64,000 nucleotides of DNA from CAZZEX01 sp964653285. Its GTDB lineage: Bacteria > Chloroflexota > Anaerolineae > B4-G1. Positions within the stretch are counted from its first letter, which is position 1; every line of letters begins with the position of its first letter. This document shows, piece after piece, positions 17,901-24,676 of the stretch. The position numbers were made by a program, and so were the translations under genes. Where the stretch lies: the NCBI GenBank assembly GCA_964653285.1, contig CAZZEX010000001.1, positions 62,001 to 126,000 of the forward strand. Reading direction: 5' to 3'. A model generated the notes under the pieces. The model was not told where the DNA came from. It did no database searches and saw only the letters and a list, made by a program, of their open reading frames with translations.

Positions 17901-18322
17901 GGGGTGTTCCACGTCACCTCGGATTCAACCCAGTCCTCGGTCAGGCAGGCAGCGACCAGATTGACGGGGTTCGCACCGTTGCCATACTCCAGGTATAGGT
18001 CCAGACGGGCTTCGTCAATGATGGCCTCAGACGGTATCGCGGTGGCCAGGTTGAAGCGGATCAGCGCGCGCCCAATCTCGTTTTCCCCCCCGTAATACAC
18101 TTCCAGCGTGTGATTATTACCGTGGGGCGTATCGGGCTCCGCCGCCGTGATGCTGGCATCAGCCACCGGGGTCAAGGTGACACTGGTTTGGATCAGCCCA
18201 GGCCCGCCGTGGGAGACCTGGCCTGCAGCTGATCCGGCCACCGGCAGCCGGAGGCCGCCTCCCACCGCCAGCATTACTCCGCTGGCGACCAGAACAACGA
18301 GTAACATTCTCTTGGTAGACAT
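14936..18322 (-). CDS. Second exported C25-family peptidase with two DNRLRE-type domains
   Basis: 1128 residues from the ATG at 18322 (GAGGAGGAAAG upstream; signal peptide MSTKRMLLVVLVASGVMLAV). Residues about 48-212 are a DNRLRE/CBM-like beta-sandwich (ADASITAAEPDTPHGNN...ALIRFNL...DWVESEVTWNTPP). After a Pro/Thr linker the C25 peptidase spans about 228-640: LLIIAPEAF, VKYVMLVGDTD, VVVGRVPASS, catalytic His481 in YLGHGSG and Cys527 in FACENGQ. A second DNRLRE-type domain follows at about 655-820 (ADASIYDNHPGDNYG...VRFDVSTIPLSA...TSVTWNNAP). A region with AVYLPMIFGPPGTPPEP and a final Ig/SdrB-like domain (GQVFLGEAGDTSQPLGGVAVALLG) end the protein. It is paralogous to the 8411 protease only in the catalytic part. 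Confidence 0.85.
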   Translation of the reverse strand: MSTKRMLLVVLVASGVMLAVGGGLRLPVAGSAAGQVSHGGPGLIQTSVTLTPVADASITAAEPDTPHGNNHTLEVYYGGENEIGRALIRFNLATAIPSEAIIDEARLDLYLEYGNGANPVNLVAACLTEDWVESEVTWNTPPATGEPTVATLVDTTSGYKSLDVTDIVQAWHNVPHYGLELSGPEGETNYSRIFESREPRENPPRLVVTYHLPPMPTSTPAPPPPSTADLLIIAPEAFTPPLRALAAHKNDTGIPTRMLTIEEIEASYSGYDLPERIKKAIEAEHRLHEVKYVMLVGDTDTFPVRWAYICIPTSPLSCAKGFPWRFSGAYGSADLYYADLYEANGTTFEGWDFDGDHKYGETGCNWCTGANADNLDLHMDVVVGRVPASSLQEVTTYVNKVIRYEYLAGYGGSWTDQALIVAGNSGNSRGAANKIAAQAPSLQTTVLAYDAPGCPASALPSRQNINARLNEGALLAVYLGHGSGPKVWGIGQLCNGTNSSYNVPNEINAADGPDNAYMLPVILDFACENGQYGPPVPWNFPYLDVQGQKRDYGCNPPCFTTPLEPEEPAPLQVGNVSQGQPFDRESTAEWFLMRSDDGAIAEIASYGFGDSGNWRMGETFFQTYQNGQYILGELWKATLEDFIGAGDPDNQWHFRHLKSYHLFGDPSLRVGGVSGLKGMPPVVDVSEAVADASIYDNHPGDNYGNYSDIGFLNYPGDYKSRALVRFDVSTIPLSATISLADMNLYVLTADPASGWNKLYELQSTWVETSVTWNNAPGWGTQVFNGTITPTQSTYSPWSVASSVDRWVNQGVTNNGWLLRGNEDEQYIYKFAAREHSDYPHPQLVVKYQPPCPAKLLLGLVFHLSAQQSDLDTLYRLRDELMTTTPTGRHFIDLFYEHSPELATLLLTHGDLREEGTGLLEMLLPGLEALVNGEGETVVVTPDMVERLDTFRVHLNELASPDLQDDIAQEWERANPSTLAERTFAGAWEQVAGQWAVYLPMIFGPPGTPPEPEHLEFSGQVFLGEAGDTSQPLGGVAVALLGATGRFGPSVVLDTTQAAEDGSFSLGYEYTVETAYPYYSLAISDTRYTVAGVTPGEGGEQWEPGWIQFVSPSAGVYPDNAFFVQPVGQ

Positions 18323-18427
18323 TCTTTCCTCCTCAAATGTGAATGGATCAGCATACGTGTTGTGTGTTGCGTATTGCGTGGCCTGTCCTTCGAACATACG
18401 CCTCACCTCCTCTTCGTGCCGCGGCCG

Positions 18428-21175
18428 CTACGGGAAGTTGCGCACGATGAGCGGCAGGAATATCCAGTAAGCGGGCGTTGTCTCCGCGATCACGATCACC
18501 TGGCGGGTCGTGGCGTCGGTCAGACCGCCACTATCCATAACCTCCAGCCGCACGGTGTGGGTGCCAGCGGTGTCGAAGGTGTGGGTAGCGGTCTTGGCGG
18601 TGTCCCAGTTTGTCTCGAAGGTGCCATCGTTCTCCCAGTCCCAGCGAACCTGCAGGGCGGAGGTCGCGTCTTCCGCGTCGCTGCAAGCGGAAGCATCGAA
18701 GCCGAAGATGGTACTCGTGTCGCCGCTGGAGGGACTGATGGTGAAGGCAGCCGTCGGCGGGGTGTTGACGCTCGGTGTCTGCACCGTCACCTGGCGGGTC
18801 GTGGCGTCGGTCAGGCCGCCGGTGTCCTGTACCTCCAGGCGGACGGTGTAGATGCCGACGGCGGTGTAGGAATGGCTTTCGATCTTGGTGGTGGTCCAAG
18901 AGGTGTCGTAGGTGCCGTTGTTATCCCAGTCCCAGCGCACCTGCAGAGCGAAGGTCGCGTCTTCGGCGTCGCTGCAAGCGGAAGCATCGAAGCTGAAGAC
19001 GGTGCTCGTGTCCCCGCTGGTGGGGGTGACGGCGAAGGCGGCCGTGGGCGGGGTGTTGCACGTGCCGACGGGGAAGGGCGCGGAGAATGGCGAGGTGTTG
19101 TTGTTGCTATCCCTGGCGGTGGCGGTGACATTGGGGCCGTTGAGCGTGCCGTTCCAGGAGAAGGCGCCGGTCGGGCTGGTGGTGAAATCCTCGTAGACAC
19201 GCCCCTCGTCGGCGTTGTCGGAAAAGATCTCAATGATGCAGTTCACGCAGGCGGTCCCAGCCACCGGCCCCTGGCAGTCGGCCTGGGAGATGGTCGGCGC
19301 AGGCAGATTGATGTTGCCGTTGTTGACCAGTTCGATGCCCGCCCCATCATTGTCGTGGATGCTGTTCTGAGTGATGGCGTTGCCGGTGGCTCCAGCGCCA
19401 TCTATCCGCACCCCTGCCTCCCCGGCGTGAGTACCGTTGTAGGCGATCTCGTTAAGGACGATGGCGTTGTTTGCGCCACCCACGACGTTAACGCCGTAGA
19501 AAGCGTTGCCCCAGTTGATGCCGGCCCCGTCGGTGCCGATGCGGTTGTACACCACCCAATTGGTGTTGCTGTTGACGATGGCCACCCCGCTCCACCCGCT
19601 CCAGCCGCTGGCCAGGATGGTGTTGCCCCCTGGGGGTGTGCCGTCCCCGATCCAGTTGTCGTGAGCCCCGTCGTAGATGCCGACGCCGTGATGGTGATTG
19701 GGAGCCTCCCAGGCCCAGTTGAAGGGCGCCCCGATGACGTTGCCCAGCACGTAGTTGTGGTGGGTGGTACTACCATCCAGGTGGATGCCGTCCTGGTGGT
19801 TAAAGCCGATCCAGTTGCCCTCGCCCCAGCCGATGCCGCCGATGAAGTTGTCGGTCGAGCCGTTGGCGATCAGGATTCCGTGGCCCTCGTTGCCCGCGTC
19901 GGCGCCAGTAAGCTCGCTCAGCCCGATGTAGTTTCCGGTCACCGTGACGTTCTGTGTCCCATACAGGTGCACCCCGTTGGCTCCGCTGCCGCCAATAATG
20001 TTGCGCTGGCTGCTCCCGCTACCCCCTATCTGACTGTCAACCACACCCGACCCAAGGTACACGCCATCCTGACCGTTCCCCCAGATGGTATTGCCTTGCA
20101 TCGTCACGTCATAAAAGTCTACCCACACGCCGTTACCGGTGTTTTTGGTGACGTCGTTGCCGGTGATCTGGGTGTTATGCGAGGCGTGTATGTGAATCCC
20201 ATCGCCCCCGTTCCCGATGCTCCCCCCCGATCGCCCATATTTGTCGATCTCGTTGTCCACGATGGAGTTGTCGTCGGCGAGATACAGTTCCACCCCATGG
20301 CTGGTGTTGCCAGCGATCACGTTGCCGGGGCCCACGACGTTCTGGCCCCCGTAGAGTTTTACCCCGACCGCATTGGGCAGGGCTGCAAACTCGAACTTGT
20401 CGAGGCCGATGATGTTATCCGTCGCTACGTTGTTATCGGCCCAAATGAGGATCCCGGCCTCACTCTGGCCAACGATCAGGTTGTCGGAAATAGTACTGAT
20501 AGTACTGATGGTTGCACCCTGCACAAAGATGCCTCTCTTACCCATAGCGCCCCAGGGCAAGGTCTCTCCATCCCGGGTGCCAAAGTAGTTATTGATAACG
20601 TCGTTGTAGGTGCCGGTGGATTCTATCCATACTCCATACATGTCGGTGACGAAGACATTGCGCTGCCCGCTGCCGGTGCCGCCGATGTTGTTGAGACTTC
20701 CCCCAGTGATGTGCACACCGGTGGTGGTGGTGCTGCCGCTGCCCGCGTTGAAGAAGACCCCCAGCACGGTGGTGGAAAGGGCGTGGATGACCAGCAGGTC
20801 GCAGTCCCCCCCGCGGATCTCGACGCCGGGGCGATCATAGCTTGTGTCCCACCGGTTGCTGGCGTCAATCGTGGTGAAATCGTCCGTGATGGCAGGCAGG
20901 CTACAACCGTCGAAGGCCTGGGTCAATTGAAACTGAGAGGCAAAGTTGATGATCGAGTAATCTCCGTCCGCGTTCGCCTCCTGGATGGCAGCGTGCAGAG
21001 TGCACGTGCCACTGGCCGTGACGCAGATGCCGTCGCCGGGGCTGGCGTCGGGATCGCTTGCGTTGGAGTTCACGGTGTAGGTCTTCGTCTGCGGCTCTGC
21101 TGAAGCGGGTGGGTTCACGGGAAGCGTCAGCAGGGTGAGCAAGAGCAAAAGGGTTAACATTCGTCTGTTAGTCAT
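18428..21175 (-). CDS. Exported parallel beta-helix protein with two PKD-like domains and C-terminal LP tag
   Basis: 915 residues. A signal peptide (MLTLLLLLTLLTLPVNPPASA) is followed by TYTVNSNASDPDASPGDGICVTASGTCTLHAAIQEAN split over the mature start, the opening known from CSLREA-type beta-helix proteins. Residues about 80-600 are repeated rungs (IGGSGSSQRNIIGGSGANGV, DNFIGGIGWGEGNWIGFN). A short Ig-like segment and two nearly identical PKD-like domains follow (TPPTAAFAVTPTSGDTSTVF and TPPTAAFTISPSSGDTSTIF), a recent internal duplication. The protein ends exactly with WIFLPLIVRNFP. The ATG at 21175 is preceded by GGAGGTGTGAA. Probably a surface carbohydrate-binding or lyase-like protein; no catalytic residues can be assigned. 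Confidence 0.85.
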   Translation of the reverse strand: MTNRRMLTLLLLLTLLTLPVNPPASAEPQTKTYTVNSNASDPDASPGDGICVTASGTCTLHAAIQEANADGDYSIINFASQFQLTQAFDGCSLPAITDDFTTIDASNRWDTSYDRPGVEIRGGDCDLLVIHALSTTVLGVFFNAGSGSTTTTGVHITGGSLNNIGGTGSGQRNVFVTDMYGVWIESTGTYNDVINNYFGTRDGETLPWGAMGKRGIFVQGATISTISTISDNLIVGQSEAGILIWADNNVATDNIIGLDKFEFAALPNAVGVKLYGGQNVVGPGNVIAGNTSHGVELYLADDNSIVDNEIDKYGRSGGSIGNGGDGIHIHASHNTQITGNDVTKNTGNGVWVDFYDVTMQGNTIWGNGQDGVYLGSGVVDSQIGGSGSSQRNIIGGSGANGVHLYGTQNVTVTGNYIGLSELTGADAGNEGHGILIANGSTDNFIGGIGWGEGNWIGFNHQDGIHLDGSTTHHNYVLGNVIGAPFNWAWEAPNHHHGVGIYDGAHDNWIGDGTPPGGNTILASGWSGWSGVAIVNSNTNWVVYNRIGTDGAGINWGNAFYGVNVVGGANNAIVLNEIAYNGTHAGEAGVRIDGAGATGNAITQNSIHDNDGAGIELVNNGNINLPAPTISQADCQGPVAGTACVNCIIEIFSDNADEGRVYEDFTTSPTGAFSWNGTLNGPNVTATARDSNNNTSPFSAPFPVGTCNTPPTAAFAVTPTSGDTSTVFSFDASACSDAEDATFALQVRWDWDNNGTYDTSWTTTKIESHSYTAVGIYTVRLEVQDTGGLTDATTRQVTVQTPSVNTPPTAAFTISPSSGDTSTIFGFDASACSDAEDATSALQVRWDWENDGTFETNWDTAKTATHTFDTAGTHTVRLEVMDSGGLTDATTRQVIVIAETTPAYWIFLPLIVRNFP

Positions 21176-21176
21176 T

Positions 21177-21734
21177 TCACACCTCCGGGGTAATGTGTAC
21201 TTGTCTACTTTTCACTTGTCTACTTACCCACTTGCGTACCTCCTTCAGCGCCACCCGGTCAGCTTCTTCAGTTGCGCCGCATACCGTCCAGGGGACGAGA
21301 CGCCCGTAAAAGTCGTAGTTGTTCGGGAAGGATTCGCGCCCCCACACCACCAGGTAGCGGTCGTAGACGGGGTCGTAGGCCACAGAAGGAGCGCCCATCC
21401 CGTCGGAATGAGAGGCGATGGAAAACTCGTTCCCCAACAACTCGCCCCGGCTGCTGACGCGGTGGGCCGAGATGATGCGGAAGTCGAGCCACACGACCAG
21501 GTACTCGTCATGCTTGGAGTTGTAGGCCATGTCGCCGCCCGCGTAGATAATAGGCTCCGCGATAACGATCTCATCGCTCATAGGCGGAGCGGCGAGCGCC
21601 GATGGACCAGCCGGAGCGCGTCCACTCTCGTCAGCGGCCGGCCCCCAGGGCAGGGCGCACACAGCATCGCCCCTCACTGCCAGCATTACACCGCTGGCGA
21701 CCAGAACGACGAGTAGTACTCTCTTGGTAGACAT
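21177..21734 (-). CDS. Truncated exported protein sharing the MSTKR signal-peptide cassette
   Basis: 185 residues from the ATG at 21734. The signal peptide MSTKRVLLVVLVASGVMLAV is almost identical to that of the 18322 gene. The mature part has two copies of a propeller-like strand pair (NSKHDEYLVVWLDFR and DPVYDRYLVVWGRES), typical of much longer proteins with many YLVVW repeats. After the second copy the sequence turns into unrelated charged residues (VRKWVSRQVKSRQVHI) and stops, directly in front of the next gene. I read it as a gene that lost its 3' part, the last codons being intergenic sequence. It may still be translated. Confidence 0.55.
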   Translation of the reverse strand: MSTKRVLLVVLVASGVMLAVRGDAVCALPWGPAADESGRAPAGPSALAAPPMSDEIVIAEPIIYAGGDMAYNSKHDEYLVVWLDFRIISAHRVSSRGELLGNEFSIASHSDGMGAPSVAYDPVYDRYLVVWGRESFPNNYDFYGRLVPWTVCGATEEADRVALKEVRKWVSRQVKSRQVHITPEV

Positions 21735-21837
21735 TCCTTCTTGCCTCCTCGAATGTGAATGGGGCAGCATACGTGTTGCGTATTGCGTGGTCTGACTTCA
21801 GAACATAGACCCTGCCTCCTTTGCGGGCCAGAGGCGA

Positions 21838-21871
21838 CCCATCCGTTACTGTCCTGTAATCCGCCGTTCTA
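21838..21871 (-). repeat. Conserved 3' flank overlapping the stop codon of the 21869 gene
   Basis: Minus strand: TAG-AACGGCGGATTACAGGAC then AGTAACGGATGGG; compare 13100-13133. Confidence 0.6.
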
Positions 21872-24217
21872 CGGCCTCCCATCCCACCCGGCCAGGCGGG
21901 CGGACAGCCACCACAATGCCTGCCCCTTGAGTCTGCAGTTGAAGCCGTGGGAATGCTGGCATTCGTCGTCGGTCGTCGGGAGATCCTGGCAATCTTCCGG
22001 GTGATTTCCGCACCAGGTGTAGCACCAGGGGCAACTGTCGTCCGTGTCCGGATAATAGTTCCCGTCCGGGTCGTAAGTTTCGATGTCCGCGAAGTCGTAC
22101 AGAATCTTCCCGTGTTCCTGGACGTATTGCCGCACCAGGCTGTTGTTCTGCTCCAGCGTACCGCTGCCGCCGTCGGTGTGGCCGGTCATGTAGACGAAGC
22201 GCACGTTCGGGTACTCGCTCTCCAGTTGGGCCATCATGTCCAGGTATTGCTGCACAGGCGTATCCTCGTCGGACATCTCCCCGCACCAGGACCACATAAA
22301 GGCGTTCGCCTGCGGGGCCTCGTTGAGCAGGTCACGGGCCACATCGAGAAACTCATCCGGATCCCATGACCACCCGTCGTCGTAGCCCATGCGCAGGCAC
22401 AGAGGGGTGCAGGGACCGGGAGGGGTATGCCAGTCTTTGGCAAAGTTGTAGGTGGGCGGGTTCACGTGCTCGCTCAGATATTCGGCTCCGGCCCACAGTT
22501 GCGTCCCATGCGAAGTGGAGCCGTAGGCCCAGATGACGGTCTGCTTGGCCTGCTCACGCCAGTAGGCTGGAATCTGGCCAAGGTCGGTCGAGGTGTGGTC
22601 CACGATGATCGCCTCGCTGGTAGGCGTGGGGCCGGGCGTGGGGGGAGGCGCGGGCGCGGGAGCATACTCCTTCGAGATGAGCGGCAGGTAGACCCACGCC
22701 GCCGGCTCCCATACCCATCGTTCATAGGCCCCAATGTCGGGGTGAGCGTCGCGCGGGTGACCCTCGACGTCATCCGATGGAGCACCACTGGCACTGCCGG
22801 CATCCACGGCGGGGCTATTCTCCTGCAGGTGCAGGTACACGTTCGGCCAGCCGGACACGAAGAGCGGGTCAGACGTCACGTCCCCCTGCCCTTGGCTGGT
22901 GTAAGAAGTCCAGGTGCCGTCGGAGATTTCGGCGCGAGTGAAGTCGGTATCGCGCCCGCTCACAAACTCGGCCGTGATCTCGCCGTCCTCCCGGCTGTAG
23001 TAGAGATTGTGGTGCTCCGTCAACTGCACGCCCTCGCCCAGGTAGATGCCCGTGGGGCCACCGTCGGCGGGGTCGGCGTTGAAGGCGAAGACGTTGTTCA
23101 CCAGCGTCAGCATCACCGGCGGTGAGGAGATTTCCTCCGGGTAACCGGCCACGAAGGCCCAATTGCGCTCGCTGTAGGTCGTGTTCCACATATTGTAGGC
23201 GATGGTGTTGTTGACCACCTCCAATGTGCTGGTGAAGGAACCCACCCACACCGCGCTGTTCCCCTGCCCCCAAACGACGTTGTTTTCCATCCGGCCCCCG
23301 GCCCACAGTTTGATGCCGTTCATACGGTTACGGACGACGCGATTGCGGCGCACGATGACGCCGGTGGCGTTGCCCGCCCGGTCGCGGGAGTTAAGGTCAA
23401 TCCCGTCACCGCCGTTGTCGTGCACGTAGCAATCCTCCACCAGGACGGGGTACCCCCGGGCGAACTCCAGACCATCGGAACCGTAGGGCACTTGACTCGT
23501 CAGCCCGGTGCCATGAATCTCTGTGCGGCGGATGACCATGTGGTTGCAGGGGCCGGGGGTGCAGTCCACCGCCGAGTACAGACTGCCGTGGACGATGTTG
23601 TCCTCCAGGGTGATGTACTCGACCGGTCCCTCCTCCGGGTTACCTTCAGTCTCGCCGTAGGTGAAGCGGATGCTGGCCTCGCCCCCGCCGATGTCCAGGT
23701 GGTCCAGTTGAACGTACCGGTTCTCCCCCGATAGTACTATTCCCCAGATGGTGAAGTTGCGCAGGGTGAAGCCGCTGATGCGCAGGTAGGATGTGTGCTG
23801 GTCCAGGATCAGCAGTTCCCCCGTGCTGCCCCCGCCATCCAGGATGGGCGTCCCGCCGGGGTAGGTGATGAAGGTGATGAGAGCCTCGGCCGTGCCGGAA
23901 CGAGTCAGGTGGGTTCCCTCGTCAATGGAGTAAGTGCCACCCCGGAAGCAGACAGTATCGCCGGGCTGCGCGGTATCGGCGGCGTGCTGGAAGGTGGCCC
24001 AGGGCTGGGTCAAGGTGCCGGAGTCCGTATCGTCGCCGTCGGGGGCGACGTAGTAGACGCAGTGGGCAGCGGTTTGTGGCCCAAGACCCGCCGACGACTG
24101 CTCCGGCGTGACCGTTGGAGTGGGTGGGCGTGAGCCACCGGCCGGCGCAGTCAGCAGGCAGGCCACGCCGGCGACGAACACAATGGAGACAATGGTGAGC
24201 ATCGTTTTTGCAGGCAT
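21869..24217 (-). CDS. Exported beta-helix protein with the HTSHGTQ C-terminal domain
   Basis: 782 residues, start ATG at 24217 behind AGGAGAGGGACAG. A signal peptide (MLTIVSIVFVAGVACLLTAPA) with a possible lipobox cysteine is followed by CVYYVAPDGDDTDSGTLTQP and QHAADTAQPGDTVCFRGGTYS, the standard opening of pectate-lyase-like beta-helix proteins. Residues about 100-490 are rungs with disulfide-poor repeats (RISGFTLRNFTIWGIVLSG, NNTIAYNMWN). Then comes WVYLPLISKEY, a Pro/Thr linker and the 246-residue end domain (EAIIVDHTSTDL...YGSTSHGTQLWAG...GHTDGGSG...HSHGFNCRLKGQ). That domain is about 80% identical to the end of the 5148-7973 protein, while the beta-helix parts differ, so the end module has been copied between genes. 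Confidence 0.86.
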   Translation of the reverse strand: MPAKTMLTIVSIVFVAGVACLLTAPAGGSRPPTPTVTPEQSSAGLGPQTAAHCVYYVAPDGDDTDSGTLTQPWATFQHAADTAQPGDTVCFRGGTYSIDEGTHLTRSGTAEALITFITYPGGTPILDGGGSTGELLILDQHTSYLRISGFTLRNFTIWGIVLSGENRYVQLDHLDIGGGEASIRFTYGETEGNPEEGPVEYITLEDNIVHGSLYSAVDCTPGPCNHMVIRRTEIHGTGLTSQVPYGSDGLEFARGYPVLVEDCYVHDNGGDGIDLNSRDRAGNATGVIVRRNRVVRNRMNGIKLWAGGRMENNVVWGQGNSAVWVGSFTSTLEVVNNTIAYNMWNTTYSERNWAFVAGYPEEISSPPVMLTLVNNVFAFNADPADGGPTGIYLGEGVQLTEHHNLYYSREDGEITAEFVSGRDTDFTRAEISDGTWTSYTSQGQGDVTSDPLFVSGWPNVYLHLQENSPAVDAGSASGAPSDDVEGHPRDAHPDIGAYERWVWEPAAWVYLPLISKEYAPAPAPPPTPGPTPTSEAIIVDHTSTDLGQIPAYWREQAKQTVIWAYGSTSHGTQLWAGAEYLSEHVNPPTYNFAKDWHTPPGPCTPLCLRMGYDDGWSWDPDEFLDVARDLLNEAPQANAFMWSWCGEMSDEDTPVQQYLDMMAQLESEYPNVRFVYMTGHTDGGSGTLEQNNSLVRQYVQEHGKILYDFADIETYDPDGNYYPDTDDSCPWCYTWCGNHPEDCQDLPTTDDECQHSHGFNCRLKGQALWWLSARLAGWDGRP

Positions 24218-24232
24218 AATCTGTCCCTCTCC

Positions 24233-24454
24233 TTATCCGTCAGTCTCTATTGATAGCCTCTCATACTCCCCCTCCATCTGTACCCAGCACTCAATGAAGG
24301 ACATTAGAGCGCCTTTGTCGGCGAAGGCAATGCGCTCGCCCGATTGGACGTGCTGCACCTGCCCGCGCCAGCGCCCCTCGCCCGCTCCCGGCTCCCGCCA
24401 GAAACGGACGATGAAGGTGTTCAGCGGTGGGCCGGGATCACGCTTGGTAGACAC
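24233..24454 (-). CDS. Small conserved-type protein (73 residues), function unknown
   Basis: The GTG at 24454 is chosen because AAGGAGG lies 8 bases upstream; longer starts have no such site. The core reads LNTFIVRFWREPGAGEGRWRGQ then VQHVQSGERIAFADKGALMSFI and ECWVQME. This has the look of a small conserved protein often seen singly in Chloroflexota genomes. No signal peptide or membrane segment. Its first 15 bases (TGTCTACCAAG plus flank) match those of the MSTKR signal-peptide genes, although what follows is unrelated. It lies 15 bp upstream of the 24217 start on the same strand. Confidence 0.65.
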   Translation of the reverse strand: MSTKRDPGPPLNTFIVRFWREPGAGEGRWRGQVQHVQSGERIAFADKGALMSFIECWVQMEGEYERLSIETDG

Positions 24455-24530
24455 GGGATGCCCTCCTTGGGTAAGCGGTGATGCAGGACGCATGATGCGC
24501 GGTGCGTGTTGCGTGATGCCGGCGACACGA
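24455..24530. repeat. GCATGATGCGTGTTGCGTGATGC-type short repeat
   Basis: Short GCGTGATG/GCGTGTTG units near 24485-24520. Related strings precede the genes at 21734 (CATACGTGTTGCGTATTGCG), 18322 (CATACGTGTTGTGTGTTGCG) and near 14875. They form part of a common upstream leader. Confidence 0.5.
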
Positions 24531-24602
24531 CCGACAGTTAAAAGATAGCACAGAGGTGTCAAAGAAGTGTCAAAGGGGAAAAGGCTTTCGGGGAGAAAGA
24601 GA

Positions 24603-24630
24603 ACCCCTGGTTATCGGAGAAGCCAGGGGT
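24603..24630 (-). terminator. Hairpin terminator after the BTAD regulator
   Basis: ACCCCTGG/CCAGGGGT 8-bp stem with a 12-nt loop, extended by partial pairing, followed on the minus strand by a pyrimidine-rich TTCTCTTTCTCCCC. Confidence 0.55.
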
Positions 24631-24676
24631 CGAACGAGCATGCCGGAGGCCACAATCCTCTCGGGTGCCCATCGGC

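Noticed and set aside
18362..21103. Plus-strand frame of 913 codons
   Set aside because: It is the shadow of the beta-helix gene on the other strand; no start signal, domain or signal peptide of its own.
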